Positions 1-7,864 of a DNA stretch of 30,655 nt are shown piece by piece. Numbering within the stretch: position 1 is the stretch's first letter; each line of letters starts with the position of its first letter. The position numbers and the translations under genes were made by a program. Source of the DNA: JAKAJA01 sp037440125. Its GTDB lineage: Bacteria > Acidobacteriota > UBA4820 > DSQY01. The stretch spans positions 1-30,655 of the forward strand of contig JBBIUU010000033.1 in NCBI GenBank assembly GCA_037440125.1. Reading direction: 5' to 3'. Below the pieces are notes generated by a model. That model had not been told where the DNA came from. It saw only the letters and a list, made by a program, of their open reading frames with translations, and did no database searches.

Positions 1-57
1 GGGAGCGCCGAGGACCTTTACGACCGGATCTTCTCCCGGTTCTGCATCGGGAAGTAG
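1..57 (+). CDS. mnmE: tRNA modification GTPase MnmE, C-terminal end only (partial)
   Basis: Frame 1 is open from the first base and encodes the last 18 residues of a protein ending FCIGK before a TAG stop at 55-57. The C-(I/L)-G-K tail is the hallmark C-terminus of MnmE, whose conserved cysteine is needed for tRNA modification. MnmE is a K+-dependent GTPase that works with MnmG to install the carboxymethylaminomethyl group on the wobble uridine of certain tRNAs. The next gene is mnmG, only 12 bases downstream, which strongly supports the call. Everything upstream is outside the window, so nothing can be said about the G domain. Confidence 0.85.
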   Translation, partial: GSAEDLYDRIFSRFCIGK

Positions 58-69
58 GGCGGACGGGCC

Positions 70-1902
70 GTGAGGGCGGACGCGGTGGTCGTGGGGGCGG
101 GGCACGCGGGCTGCGAAGCGGCCCGGGTGCTGGCGCTGAAGGGCCTCCACGCGGTGCTCGTCACCGAATCGCTGAACGCCATCGCACGCCAGTCCTGCAA
201 TCCCTCCATCGGCGGCATCGGCAAGGGGCACCTCGTCCGGGAGCTCGACGCCCTCGGGGGCCTCATGGGTAAGGCGGCGGACGCCACGGGGATCCACTTC
301 CGCCTCCTCAACGCCAGCAAAGGCTCGGCGGTGCAAGGCCTGCGTTGCCAGAGCGACCGCGCGGCCTACCACCGGTTCGTCCGGGGTCTCCTGGAGGCCA
401 CACCCGGGCTGGAGCTCCTGGAGGCCCGCGCGGGCGCTGTCCTGGTCCGCGAGGGTCGCGCGGCGGGGATCCGTCTCGAGGACGGCCGGGAGATCGAGGC
501 GTCCGCCGTGGTGCTCACCGCGGGAACCTTCCTCGACGCCCTCATGCACGTGGGGCCCGAGCAGAGGAAGGGCGGGCGCCTGGGCGAGTTCGCCGCGGTG
601 GATCTGGCCCGGAGCCTTCGGGAGATGGGGCTCCCGGTGGGGCGCTTCAAGACGGGGACGCCGCCCCGCCTGGCAAGGGGCTCCATCGACTGGGCCCGGG
701 TTCGCCCGCAGCCCGGGGATGCCGAGCCCGAGCCCTTCTCCCTCCAGAGCCGACCCTTCCCGGTTTTGCCCCAGCTCCCCTGCCACCTCACGCGGACCAC
801 ACCCGAGACCCGGCGGATCATCGAGGCCAACCTCCATCGCTCACCCCTGTTCTCGGGCGCCATCGCGGGCCGCGGTCCCCGGTACTGCCCCTCCATCGAG
901 GACAAGGTGGTCCGGTTTCCTCACAACGAGACCCATCAGGTGTTCCTGGAGCCCGACGGACTCGCCTCCGAGGAGGTCTACCCCAACGGCATCTCGACTT
1001 CCCTCCCGAGAGACGTACAAGATGCGGTAGTCCGCAGCATCCCCGGGCTAGAGGCGGCGGAGATCCTGAAGTACGGTTACGCGGTGGAGTACGACTACGT
1101 GGACCCGCGCGCCCTGCGGGAGACCCTCGAGGCCAAGGAGGTTCCCGGCCTGTACCTGGCGGGGCAGGTGAACGGGACCACGGGCTACGAAGAGGCTGCC
1201 GCGCTCGGCTTCTGGGCGGGGCTCAACGCGGCGCGCCGCCTGAAGGGCGAGCCGCCCTTCCTCGCGGGGCGCGAGGAGACCTACCTCGCCATCCTCGTGG
1301 ACGACCTGGTGACGCGCGGCGTGACCGAGCCTTACCGCATGTTCACCTCGAGGGCCGAGTACCGGCTCCTCCTGGACCGGCACAGCGCCTACCGCCGCCT
1401 GGCGCCCCTCGTGGAGGGAGATGGGATCGTGCCCGCCGGGGAGGCCGCCGAGGTGATGGCCAGGAGGGCCCAGTTCGAGAACCTAGTCGCCCGCCTCGGG
1501 GGGATCCTCTTCCCCGAGGCGGGCCGGAGCGTCCCGCTGACGCAGGTCCTGAGCCGGCCCGGCGTCCGGCTGGAAGACCTCCGGGGGTACCTGGGGCCGG
1601 ACCCGGTGGACCCCTGGGTGGCGCTCGACCTGGAGGCGGAGGTCAAGACCCAGGGCTATCGCGAGCGGGAGCGGGAGCAGGTGGAACGCACCCTGGAATC
1701 GCGCGGGCGCCGCATCCCCGAGGGTTTCGACTACGGCGCCCTGCCGAACCTCAGCGGCGAGATGGTGGAGCGGTTCCGGACGGTGCGGCCGGAGACCCTC
1801 GACCAGGCGTCCAGGATCCCCGGTGTCACCCCGGCGGCCCTGACGGTGGTACGCTTGGCCCTCGAGGCGAGGAGGAGGGCACGACGTGAGCGGAAAGATT
1901 GA
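70..1902 (+). CDS. mnmG: tRNA uridine-5-carboxymethylaminomethyl modification enzyme MnmG (GidA)
   Basis: This 610-residue protein is close to the usual MnmG length of about 620-630. It starts with GTG and opens with an FAD-binding Rossmann fingerprint, GAGHAG at residues 9-14. The conserved stretch around Cys43 (SCNPSIGGIGKG) and the internal GPRYCPSIEDK motif follow. The C-terminal helical region binds MnmE and tRNA in known homologues. MnmG uses FAD and a folate donor, together with MnmE, to modify the wobble uridine (U34). The start is chosen because it places the Rossmann strand at the N-terminus, as in the family. It sits 12 bases after mnmE and overlaps rsmG by 17 bases, so the three are probably co-transcribed and translationally linked. 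Confidence 0.97.
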   Translation: MRADAVVVGAGHAGCEAARVLALKGLHAVLVTESLNAIARQSCNPSIGGIGKGHLVRELDALGGLMGKAADATGIHFRLLNASKGSAVQGLRCQSDRAAYHRFVRGLLEATPGLELLEARAGAVLVREGRAAGIRLEDGREIEASAVVLTAGTFLDALMHVGPEQRKGGRLGEFAAVDLARSLREMGLPVGRFKTGTPPRLARGSIDWARVRPQPGDAEPEPFSLQSRPFPVLPQLPCHLTRTTPETRRIIEANLHRSPLFSGAIAGRGPRYCPSIEDKVVRFPHNETHQVFLEPDGLASEEVYPNGISTSLPRDVQDAVVRSIPGLEAAEILKYGYAVEYDYVDPRALRETLEAKEVPGLYLAGQVNGTTGYEEAAALGFWAGLNAARRLKGEPPFLAGREETYLAILVDDLVTRGVTEPYRMFTSRAEYRLLLDRHSAYRRLAPLVEGDGIVPAGEAAEVMARRAQFENLVARLGGILFPEAGRSVPLTQVLSRPGVRLEDLRGYLGPDPVDPWVALDLEAEVKTQGYREREREQVERTLESRGRRIPEGFDYGALPNLSGEMVERFRTVRPETLDQASRIPGVTPAALTVVRLALEARRRARRERKD

Positions 1903-2488
1903 GGCCTACCTCGCGCTCCTGTTCAAATGGAACCGGGCCTACCGGCTGACGGCCTTCGAATCCCTCGAGGAGGCCCGCACCCTCGGCGTCGGGCCGTCTC
2001 TGGCCCTGGCGGACGACCTGCCCGAGGGCGCCGAGGTCCTCGACGTGGGGAGCGGCGGCGGCTTCCCCGCGGTGCCCCTGGCGATCGCGCGCCCCGACCT
2101 CCACATCACCTGCACCGAGCCCAGCCTCGGCAAGGCTGCCTTCCTGCGGGAGGCCAAGTTCCAGTTCGGCCTGAACCTCGCCGTGGAGGCCCTGCCGGTG
2201 GAACGCCTGCTGCCGCCTGCGCCGGGCCGTGCCTGGGGCGCCATCACGGTGCGCGGCGTGAACCTCAAGCGGGGGCTCCTCAAGCGTCTCGTGGCGGCAC
2301 TCCCGCCCGGCGGCCTCCTGGCCGTGTGGAGCGGCGGCGAGCGCGAGGCGAACTACGCCGAATGGGCCCGCGCCGCGGGCCTGGAGGTTGAGGAGCGGAA
2401 ACTCCTCGACACCCCTCCCGTCACGCTCCTCCTGGCGCGTGTTCCACGTGGAACAGTCGCCGCGGAAGCCCGCCCAGCGGGCGTGTGA
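1886..2488 (+). CDS. rsmG: 16S rRNA (guanine527-N7) methyltransferase RsmG (GidB)
   Basis: A 200-residue Rossmann-fold methyltransferase with a GTG start inside the end of mnmG. The SAM-binding motif I reads DVGSGGGFPAVPL, the RsmG version of the glycine-rich loop, and KWNRAYRLTAF near the N-terminus is also typical. RsmG methylates N7 of G527 in 16S rRNA; its loss gives low-level streptomycin resistance in several bacteria. Position between mnmG and parA matches the classic gidA-gidB-parA-parB order. The last coding stretch is unusual because it contains the parS palindrome at 2440-2455, translated as VPRGT. The C-terminal tail after that is alanine- and proline-rich and probably unconstrained. 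Confidence 0.95.
   Translation: MSGKIEAYLALLFKWNRAYRLTAFESLEEARTLGVGPSLALADDLPEGAEVLDVGSGGGFPAVPLAIARPDLHITCTEPSLGKAAFLREAKFQFGLNLAVEALPVERLLPPAPGRAWGAITVRGVNLKRGLLKRLVAALPPGGLLAVWSGGEREANYAEWARAAGLEVEERKLLDTPPVTLLLARVPRGTVAAEARPAGV
2440..2455. promoter_or_regulatory. parS: parS centromere site
   Basis: TGTTCCACGTGGAACA is a perfect 16-bp palindrome. It differs only symmetrically (T to C and A to G) from the consensus chromosomal parS, TGTTTCACGTGAAACA. It lies inside the 3' end of rsmG, about 140 bases upstream of the parA start. ParB-family proteins bind such sites as CTP-dependent clamps and spread to neighbouring DNA. I saw no second copy in the window by eye. Confidence 0.92.
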
Positions 2489-2592
2489 GCGCGCCCGCCC
2501 GACCTCCCGAGAGGCCCGCGCCGAGGGCTTTCCGGCCCCTTCCCACCGCACCGCTTCCTGTGGTACAAAGGGCGTCTGTCTTGGAGGAAAAG

Positions 2593-3357
2593 TTGGGTCA
2601 GATCATCGCCGTCGCGAACCAGAAGGGTGGGGTCGGCAAGACCACCACGGTCATCAACCTCGGCGCTTGCCTCGCGGCCGCCGAAAAACGCGTGCTCCTC
2701 GTGGATTTCGACCCGCAGGCCAACTGCACCTCCGGCATGGGGCTCTCCAAGTCCGGCGAGGGTTTGAGCACCTACGCCCTCCTCTCGGGCGCCGCCACCG
2801 CCGAGGAGTCGGTGAGCGCGACGGAGCTGCCCAACCTCTCCATCCTGCCGGGCTCCATCTCCCTGGCGGGGGCCGAGGTCGAGCTCGCGGGGATGGAGGA
2901 CCGCGAGTTCGTCCTGAAGCGCGCGCTGGAACCGCTCAAGGCCAGTTTTGACTATATATTAATTGACTGTCCTCCCTCCCTCGGGCTGCTCACGCTCAAC
3001 GCCCTGGTGGCGGCCGACGAGGTCCTCATCCCCATCCAGGCGGAGTACTACGCCATCGAAGGCGTGAGCGACCTGCTCAGGACCCTCGAGCGCGTCCGCG
3101 AGGTCCTGAACCCGGACCTCGCCGTGCGCGGCGTCCTCCTCACCATGGTGGACGAGCGCACCAACCTGGGCCGCCAGATTGCGGGGGAGGTCCAGCGCTT
3201 CTTCGGTGAAAAGGTCTACCGGCACGTGGTGCCGCGGAACGTGAAGCTGGCGGAGGCGCCCTCCTTTGGGAAACCCATCATCCTCTACGACATCGCCTCC
3301 CGGGGCGCACAGTGTTATCTTCAAGTGGCTCAGGAGTTTATGACCCATGAATGCTAA
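2593..3357 (+). CDS. parA: Chromosome partitioning ATPase ParA (Soj family)
   Basis: This 254-residue protein matches the Soj/ParA length. The deviant Walker A motif KGGVGKTT lies at residues 11-18, VLLVDFDPQAN (Walker A' region) near 34-44, and the Walker B-type ILIDCPPSLGLLT follows. ParA dimers bind DNA with ATP and are released by ParB, driving segregation of parS-bound origins. The reading frame is open upstream to 2485, but the TTG at 2593 is preferred: GGAGG at 2583-2587 is spaced five bases from it and it gives the normal short N-terminus. A weak -10-like TACAAA lies about 20 bases upstream of that SD. The gene overlaps parB by 11 bases. Confidence 0.95.
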   Translation: MGQIIAVANQKGGVGKTTTVINLGACLAAAEKRVLLVDFDPQANCTSGMGLSKSGEGLSTYALLSGAATAEESVSATELPNLSILPGSISLAGAEVELAGMEDREFVLKRALEPLKASFDYILIDCPPSLGLLTLNALVAADEVLIPIQAEYYAIEGVSDLLRTLERVREVLNPDLAVRGVLLTMVDERTNLGRQIAGEVQRFFGEKVYRHVVPRNVKLAEAPSFGKPIILYDIASRGAQCYLQVAQEFMTHEC

Positions 3358-4195
3358 GAACGCGCTCGGCCGGGGGCTCGACGCCCTCCTCAGCACTCCG
3401 GGTCCCGAGCCCCGCCGGGTCCTGGAGGTGGAGATCCATCGCCTCAAGGCCAACCCCCACCAGCCACGCGCCCGCTTCGAGGCGGAGGCGCTCGAGGACC
3501 TGGCCCGCTCCATCAAGGCCAATGGCATCCTCCAGCCCATCCTCGTGCGTCCCGCCAACGGCAAGTACGAGATCATCGCCGGAGAGAGGCGCTGGCGGGC
3601 CGCCCAGAAGGCGGGGCTCCAGCGGGTGCCCGTCCTCGTGCGCGAGGCCGCGGACGCCCAGATGCTCGAGCTCACGCTCGTGGAGAACATCCAGCGCGAG
3701 GACCTCAACCCCGTCGAGGAGGCCCACGCCTACCGGGTCCTCATCGAGGACCTCAACCTGAGCCAGGAGGAGGTGGCGCGCCGGGTGGGGAAGGAGCGGG
3801 CCACCGTGGCCAACACGCTCCGGCTCCTGCACCTGTCTCAGCTGGCGCTGGCGGCCCTGGAGGCGGGCCAGATCACGACGGGTCACGCGAAGGCCATCCT
3901 GTCGCACAAGAAGCACGAGGAGCAGGACGAACTCCTCGAGGCCATCCTCAAGCGCGGCCTCTCGGTCCGGGAGGCCGAAGCCTACCACCGCCGCGGGACA
4001 CGCCGCGCCAGGCACCGCAATCCCGTAGACGCCGACACGACCGCGGCCGCGGAGCGTCTCGCCATGGAGATCGGCGTTCCGGTGGAGATCCGCCGAAAGG
4101 GCCGCGGCGGCGAGGTCGCGCTCCGGTTCCGGGACGAGGACGAACTCCAGGGGCTTTTCGAGAAATTGCACGACCTCCGTGGGAGGGGACGATGA
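3347..4195 (+). CDS. parB: Chromosome partitioning protein ParB (Spo0J family)
   Basis: This 282-residue protein has the three-part ParB layout. NALGRGLDALL at residues 5-15 is the ParA-stimulating N-terminal peptide. The CTP-binding ParB/Srx domain follows with GERRWRA at 79-85 and ENIQRED at 113-119. A helix-turn-helix (LSQEEVARRVGKERATV) lies near 138-154, and a C-terminal dimerisation region ends the protein. It should load as a clamp at the parS site in rsmG and stimulate ParA. The ATG start lies 10 bases after AGGAG and overlaps the end of parA. The stop overlaps the bactofilin start by four bases (ATGA), suggesting coupled expression. Confidence 0.96.
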   Translation: MNAKNALGRGLDALLSTPGPEPRRVLEVEIHRLKANPHQPRARFEAEALEDLARSIKANGILQPILVRPANGKYEIIAGERRWRAAQKAGLQRVPVLVREAADAQMLELTLVENIQREDLNPVEEAHAYRVLIEDLNLSQEEVARRVGKERATVANTLRLLHLSQLALAALEAGQITTGHAKAILSHKKHEEQDELLEAILKRGLSVREAEAYHRRGTRRARHRNPVDADTTAAAERLAMEIGVPVEIRRKGRGGEVALRFRDEDELQGLFEKLHDLRGRGR

Positions 4196-4596
4196 TCACC
4201 AAGAAGCCGGGCGAAACCTCACAGGTGGGCGGCATGCTGGGAGAGGGCGTCTTCGTCGAGGGCACCCTGACCTTCTCCCAGACCTTCCGCGTGGACGGTG
4301 AGTTCAAGGGCAAGATCACCCGCTCCGACCGGCTGGTCGTGGGCGAGAAGGGCAAGGTCTCCGGCGAGGTCGAGGTCAACTCCCTCGTGGTCTACGGCCG
4401 CATCGACGGGAAGGTGAAGGTGAAGGCGGGCCTGGAGGTCCACCCCAAGGGCCGCGTCGTAGGCGACCTGGAGATGCTCTCCCCCGCGCTCTCCGTCATG
4501 GAGGGCGGGTTCATCGAGGGCACGGTGAAGCTCTCTGCCAAGGGCGAAGGCGCCGCACAGGCCCCCGCCGACGCCAGGCCGCCGGTGAAGCCGTGA
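4192..4596 (+). CDS. Bactofilin (polymer-forming cytoskeletal protein)
   Basis: A 134-residue protein whose central part (about residues 14-115) is a run of short beta-strand repeats rich in G-x-(V/I)-x-G patterns, such as GTLTFSQTFRVDGEFKGKI and GKVSGEVEVNSLVVYGRIDGKV. This is the bactofilin right-handed beta-helix that polymerises without nucleotide. The N-terminal 13 residues and the proline/alanine-rich C-terminal tail are disordered in character, as usual in the family. It overlaps both parB and the following peptidase gene by four bases. In Myxococcus xanthus, bactofilins scaffold ParABS components near the poles. A similar role here is inference from gene order only. Confidence 0.9.
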   Translation: MITKKPGETSQVGGMLGEGVFVEGTLTFSQTFRVDGEFKGKITRSDRLVVGEKGKVSGEVEVNSLVVYGRIDGKVKVKAGLEVHPKGRVVGDLEMLSPALSVMEGGFIEGTVKLSAKGEGAAQAPADARPPVKP

Positions 4597-5891
4597 GCGC
4601 CGTCAGGGCCCGCAGGGCGAAACCCGACCCGAAGGAGCTCTTCGCGGCCCGCCGGGCCAAGCTCAAGGCCATGATGGCCGAGGATGCCCAGGGGCAGCCC
4701 ACCATGGCCCTCATCTTTTCGGGAGACGAGGAGCACCTCGAGACCTTCACGCCCGACCCCACGTTCTTCTTCCTTACCGGCGTCGAGAGCCCGGGCGCCC
4801 TGCTCTTCCTCGCCAGGACCCCGAGGCAGGACATGGAGGTCCTCCTCCTGCCCGCCACGGACCCCGCCAAGGAGCGCTGGACGGGCAAGCTCCTCTCCGC
4901 CGGCGGCCTCACGCCCGACTGCCAGCCCGACGCCCTGCGCGCCGAGGCCGGGGCGGCGACGGGCGTCTCTGCCTCCACCATCGGGGCCTTCGAACAGCTC
5001 GAGGAGGTCCTCATCCGCCCCATGCGCGAGGCGCGGATCGCCTACATGAACTTCCCCGAGGACATGGCCCCCGGGCAAGTGGGCCTCGTCCAGCACTTCG
5101 CGGACCGGCTTCGCGCCACGAACCCGCACCTGCAGTTCCGCCACGCGGGACGGATGGCGGGGGACCTGCGCCGGGTCAAGGACGCCATGGAGCTCGAGCT
5201 CATGCGAGGGGCCATGACGATCACCGACGAGGCCCAGTGGGCCGTGCTGGGGCACCTGAGGCCCGGCATGGCGGAGTACGAGATCCAGGCCCTCATCGAA
5301 TACGTGTTCCGGGCCCGCGGCGCCGAGCACGTGGCCTTCCCGAGCATCATCGGCTCGGGCCCCAACTCGTGCTTCCTCCACTACGACAAGAACCGGCGCA
5401 CGGCGAAGCGCGGCGACCTCGTCATCTGCGACGTGGGGTGCCGGAAGGACCTGTACTGCGCGGACGTGACTCGGACCTACCCCGTGGGCGGCAAGTTCTC
5501 CAGGCGCCAGCGCACGGTCTACGACGTGGTCCTCGCGGCCCACGACGCGGCCGTCGCTGAGGCGAAGCCCGGCGTCCTCGTTCGGGACGTTCACCAGGCC
5601 GCTTCGGAGGTCATCGCCAAAGCCGGGTTCGCCCCGTACTTCTTCCACGGGACGAGCCACTACCTCGGCATCGAGCCCCACGACGCCGGGTCCTACGACG
5701 TGGCGCTCGAGCCCGGAGTGGTCATCACCGTGGAGCCGGGGATCTACATCGCCGCCGAGGAGCTCGGCGTCCGCATCGAGGACGACGTCGTGATCACGGA
5801 GAAGGGCGCCGAGGTCATGACCCACGCACCGCGCGACGGCGGCGAGATCGAAAAGCTCCTCGCCAAACCCAGGAAGACCATCCTCATCTGA
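4593..5891 (+). CDS. Xaa-Pro aminopeptidase (aminopeptidase P, M24B)
   Basis: This 432-residue protein has an N-terminal creatinase-like domain (about 1-170) and a C-terminal pita-bread metallopeptidase domain. The dinuclear metal ligands are visible: the two aspartates in VICDVGCRKDLYCADVTRTY, the histidine in HGTSHYLGIEPHD, the glutamate in ITVEPGIYI and the last glutamate in GVRIEDDVVIT. Aminopeptidase P removes an N-terminal residue preceding proline and usually uses Mn2+. No signal peptide is evident, so it is probably cytoplasmic. The GTG start overlaps the bactofilin stop (GTGA), and the gene ends the + strand operon before a hairpin. I cannot tell a PepP from a broader Xaa-Pro peptidase by sequence alone. 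Confidence 0.9.
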   Translation: MSAVRARRAKPDPKELFAARRAKLKAMMAEDAQGQPTMALIFSGDEEHLETFTPDPTFFFLTGVESPGALLFLARTPRQDMEVLLLPATDPAKERWTGKLLSAGGLTPDCQPDALRAEAGAATGVSASTIGAFEQLEEVLIRPMREARIAYMNFPEDMAPGQVGLVQHFADRLRATNPHLQFRHAGRMAGDLRRVKDAMELELMRGAMTITDEAQWAVLGHLRPGMAEYEIQALIEYVFRARGAEHVAFPSIIGSGPNSCFLHYDKNRRTAKRGDLVICDVGCRKDLYCADVTRTYPVGGKFSRRQRTVYDVVLAAHDAAVAEAKPGVLVRDVHQAASEVIAKAGFAPYFFHGTSHYLGIEPHDAGSYDVALEPGVVITVEPGIYIAAEELGVRIEDDVVITEKGAEVMTHAPRDGGEIEKLLAKPRKTILI

Positions 5892-5898
5892 AGACATT

Positions 5899-5920
5899 GG
5901 GCGGCGGAAAACCGCCGCCC
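5899..5920. terminator. Hairpin between convergent peptidase and glmS genes
   Basis: GGGCGGCGG at 5899-5907 pairs perfectly with CCGCCGCCC at 5912-5920 across an AAAA loop, eight bases after the peptidase stop codon. There is no clear T tract on either side, so it may act as a transcript-stabilising or Rho-assisted stop rather than a classic intrinsic terminator. Confidence 0.6.
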
Positions 5921-5944
5921 AGATCAAGTCGCAGATATCGAGTG

Positions 5945-5976
5945 GCAAGACCTGGCCCCATGAGGCCGGGTCTTGC
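5945..5976. terminator. Hairpin downstream of glmS
   Basis: A 13-bp stem (5945-5957 with 5964-5976, one T-G wobble on the + strand) encloses a six-base loop. It lies ten bases beyond the glmS stop on the - strand. It lacks a T run but is the only strong structure at the end of the large - strand operon, so it is the likely end point of that transcript. Confidence 0.55.
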
Positions 5977-5985
5977 ACCGCCCGC

Positions 5986-7812
5986 TCACTCCACGGTCAC
6001 GCTCTTGGCGAGGTTCCTGGGCTGGTCCACGTCGCAGCCGCGCTTGACCGCGATGTGGTAGGCGAGGAGCTGCAGGGGCACGACGGCCAGCACGGGCATG
6101 AGGAGCGGGTCCGTGTCCGGGAGGGGCAGGACCTCGTCGGCCACCGCCCGGATCCTCTCGTCGCCCTCGCTGCAGAGCGCGATGACCATCCCGTCCCGAG
6201 CTTTCACCTCCTCGAGGTTCGAGACGAGCTTGTCGTAGATCGCGTCCCTGGGCGCGATGCCGACGACGGGCAGGTTCTCGTCGATGAGCGCGATGGGCCC
6301 GTGTTTCATCTCGCCCGAGGGGTAGCCCTCCGCGTGAATGTAGCTGATCTCCTTCAGCTTCAGGGCGCCCTCGAGGGCGATGGGGTACTGCACGCCGCGG
6401 CCGAGGTAGAGAAAGTCGTTGTACCGGCTGTAGGGGCGAGAGAGCTCCTCGATCTTGGCTTCGAGCCCGAGGACCTGCTCGACCTGACCCGAGAGGTGGG
6501 TGAGGGCGTCGAGGTGGCCGGCCATCTCGGCTTCGGGCAGGCTCCCGCGGCACTGGGCGAGGTAGAGCGCCAGGAGGTCGAGGGCCACGAGCTGCGTGGT
6601 GAAGGCCTTCGTGGAGGCCACGCCGATCTCGGGCCCGGCGTGTGTGTAGAGGACGCCGTCGGCATCGCGGGTGATCATGCTCCCCACGACGTTGCAGATG
6701 GCCGCCGTCCTGGCGCCCTTGGCGCGGGCTTCGCGCAGAGCGGCGAGGGTGTCCGCGGTCTCACCCGACTGGGAGATGAAGACGCAGAGCGTGCGGCCGT
6801 CCACCATGGGGTCGCGGTAGCGGAACTCGGAACCGTAGTCCACCTCGGCGTGCAGCCGCGCGAGGCGCTCGATCATGTAGCGCCCGCAGAGGGCCGCGTG
6901 CCAGGAGGTCCCGCAGGCGACCAGGACCACGCGCTCCAACCCCTGGGCGACCTCCGCGGGGAGGTTGAGCTCCTCGAGGAAGAGGCGGTTCGTGTCGAGG
7001 GAGAAGCGCCCCACGAGGGTGTCCTGGATCGCCCGGGGCTGCTCGTAGATCTCCTTCTGCATGAAATGCTTGAAGCCGGCCTTCTCGGCCTGGATGGGGT
7101 CCCACGCGATACGCGTGGCCGCCTTGGACCGCGGTGTGCCATGGAGGTCCGTGAAGCGCACCTCGTCACGCGTGACGACCGCCATCTCCCCGTCGTCGAG
7201 GAACACCATGTCGCGCGTGTGGTGGAGGATGGCGGGGATGTCGCTCGCCACGAAATTCTCGCCCTTGCCCATGCCGACCACGAGCGGCGGACCCTGGCGC
7301 GTGGCGACGATGCGCCCGGGGTCCCGCGTCGAGGCGGCCGCGAGCGCGAAAATCCCCAAGAGCCTCTTGGTCACAGCGCGCATGGCTGCTTCGAGGTCGT
7401 CGCTCTCGTCCTCGAGGAGATGGGCGATGATCTCGGTGTCGGTCTCGGTCCGGAAGGTGTGGCCCTTGGCGCGGAGCTCCTCCTTGAGCGCGAGGTAGTT
7501 CTCGATGATGCCGTTGTGGACCACGACGATCTCGCCCCTGCAGTCCGTGTGGGGGTGGGCGTTCTCCTCGGTGGGGCGTCCGTGCGTGGCCCAGCGCGTG
7601 TGGCCGAGGCCGTAGGAGCCCGTCACCGGGTGGACGCGGAGCTTGTCAGCGAGGTTGGCGAGCTTTCCCGCGGCGCGCTCCGTGGTGAGGGCGGCGCCTT
7701 CCAGAACCGCCACCCCCGCGGAGTCGTAGCCGCGGTACTCGAGGTGCTTGAGGCCGTCCATCAGGATCGGGACGGGGTCCTTGGGTCCGATGTACCCGAC
7801 GATGCCGCACAT
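5986..7812 (-). CDS. glmS: Glutamine-fructose-6-phosphate aminotransferase (isomerising)
   Basis: The 608-residue length matches the family (E. coli 609). The protein begins MCGIVGYIG, placing the catalytic Cys1 of the class II glutamine amidotransferase domain just after the initiator Met. Two SIS (sugar isomerase) domains follow, with motifs such as CGTSWHA and SQSGETADT, and the C-terminus ends KSVTVE, typical of GlmS. It makes glucosamine-6-phosphate from fructose-6-phosphate and glutamine, the entry to UDP-GlcNAc. An AGGAG lies seven bases before the ATG. It is last in the yggS-divIVA-hutI-yvcK-glmU-glmS operon, 52 bases after glmU. That spacer is too short for a glmS ribozyme. Confidence 0.97.
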   Translation of the reverse strand: MCGIVGYIGPKDPVPILMDGLKHLEYRGYDSAGVAVLEGAALTTERAAGKLANLADKLRVHPVTGSYGLGHTRWATHGRPTEENAHPHTDCRGEIVVVHNGIIENYLALKEELRAKGHTFRTETDTEIIAHLLEDESDDLEAAMRAVTKRLLGIFALAAASTRDPGRIVATRQGPPLVVGMGKGENFVASDIPAILHHTRDMVFLDDGEMAVVTRDEVRFTDLHGTPRSKAATRIAWDPIQAEKAGFKHFMQKEIYEQPRAIQDTLVGRFSLDTNRLFLEELNLPAEVAQGLERVVLVACGTSWHAALCGRYMIERLARLHAEVDYGSEFRYRDPMVDGRTLCVFISQSGETADTLAALREARAKGARTAAICNVVGSMITRDADGVLYTHAGPEIGVASTKAFTTQLVALDLLALYLAQCRGSLPEAEMAGHLDALTHLSGQVEQVLGLEAKIEELSRPYSRYNDFLYLGRGVQYPIALEGALKLKEISYIHAEGYPSGEMKHGPIALIDENLPVVGIAPRDAIYDKLVSNLEEVKARDGMVIALCSEGDERIRAVADEVLPLPDTDPLLMPVLAVVPLQLLAYHIAVKRGCDVDQPRNLAKSVTVE

Positions 7813-7864
7813 GGTCGCCGCTCCTAGAGGGATTCCGAGGGAAGCGAGCTCCCGGACGAGGAGA

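Noticed and set aside
2485..2592. Extended N-terminus for ParA starting at the rsmG stop
   Set aside because: The added 36 residues are proline/arginine-rich and unlike ParA; a TTG with ideal GGAGG at 2593 gives the normal length.
4392..5978. 528-codon - strand frame opposite the bactofilin and peptidase genes
   Set aside because: Composition is that of a shadow frame, and both + strand genes have complete active-site or repeat motifs.
6055..7827. 590-codon + strand frame opposite glmS
   Set aside because: It mirrors GlmS codons and shows no recognisable motif; GlmS is certain.
7813..7864. Possible glmS ribozyme or riboswitch
   Set aside because: Only 52 bases separate glmU and glmS; the ribozyme is much longer, and control probably lies with the GlmR-like protein and promoters.
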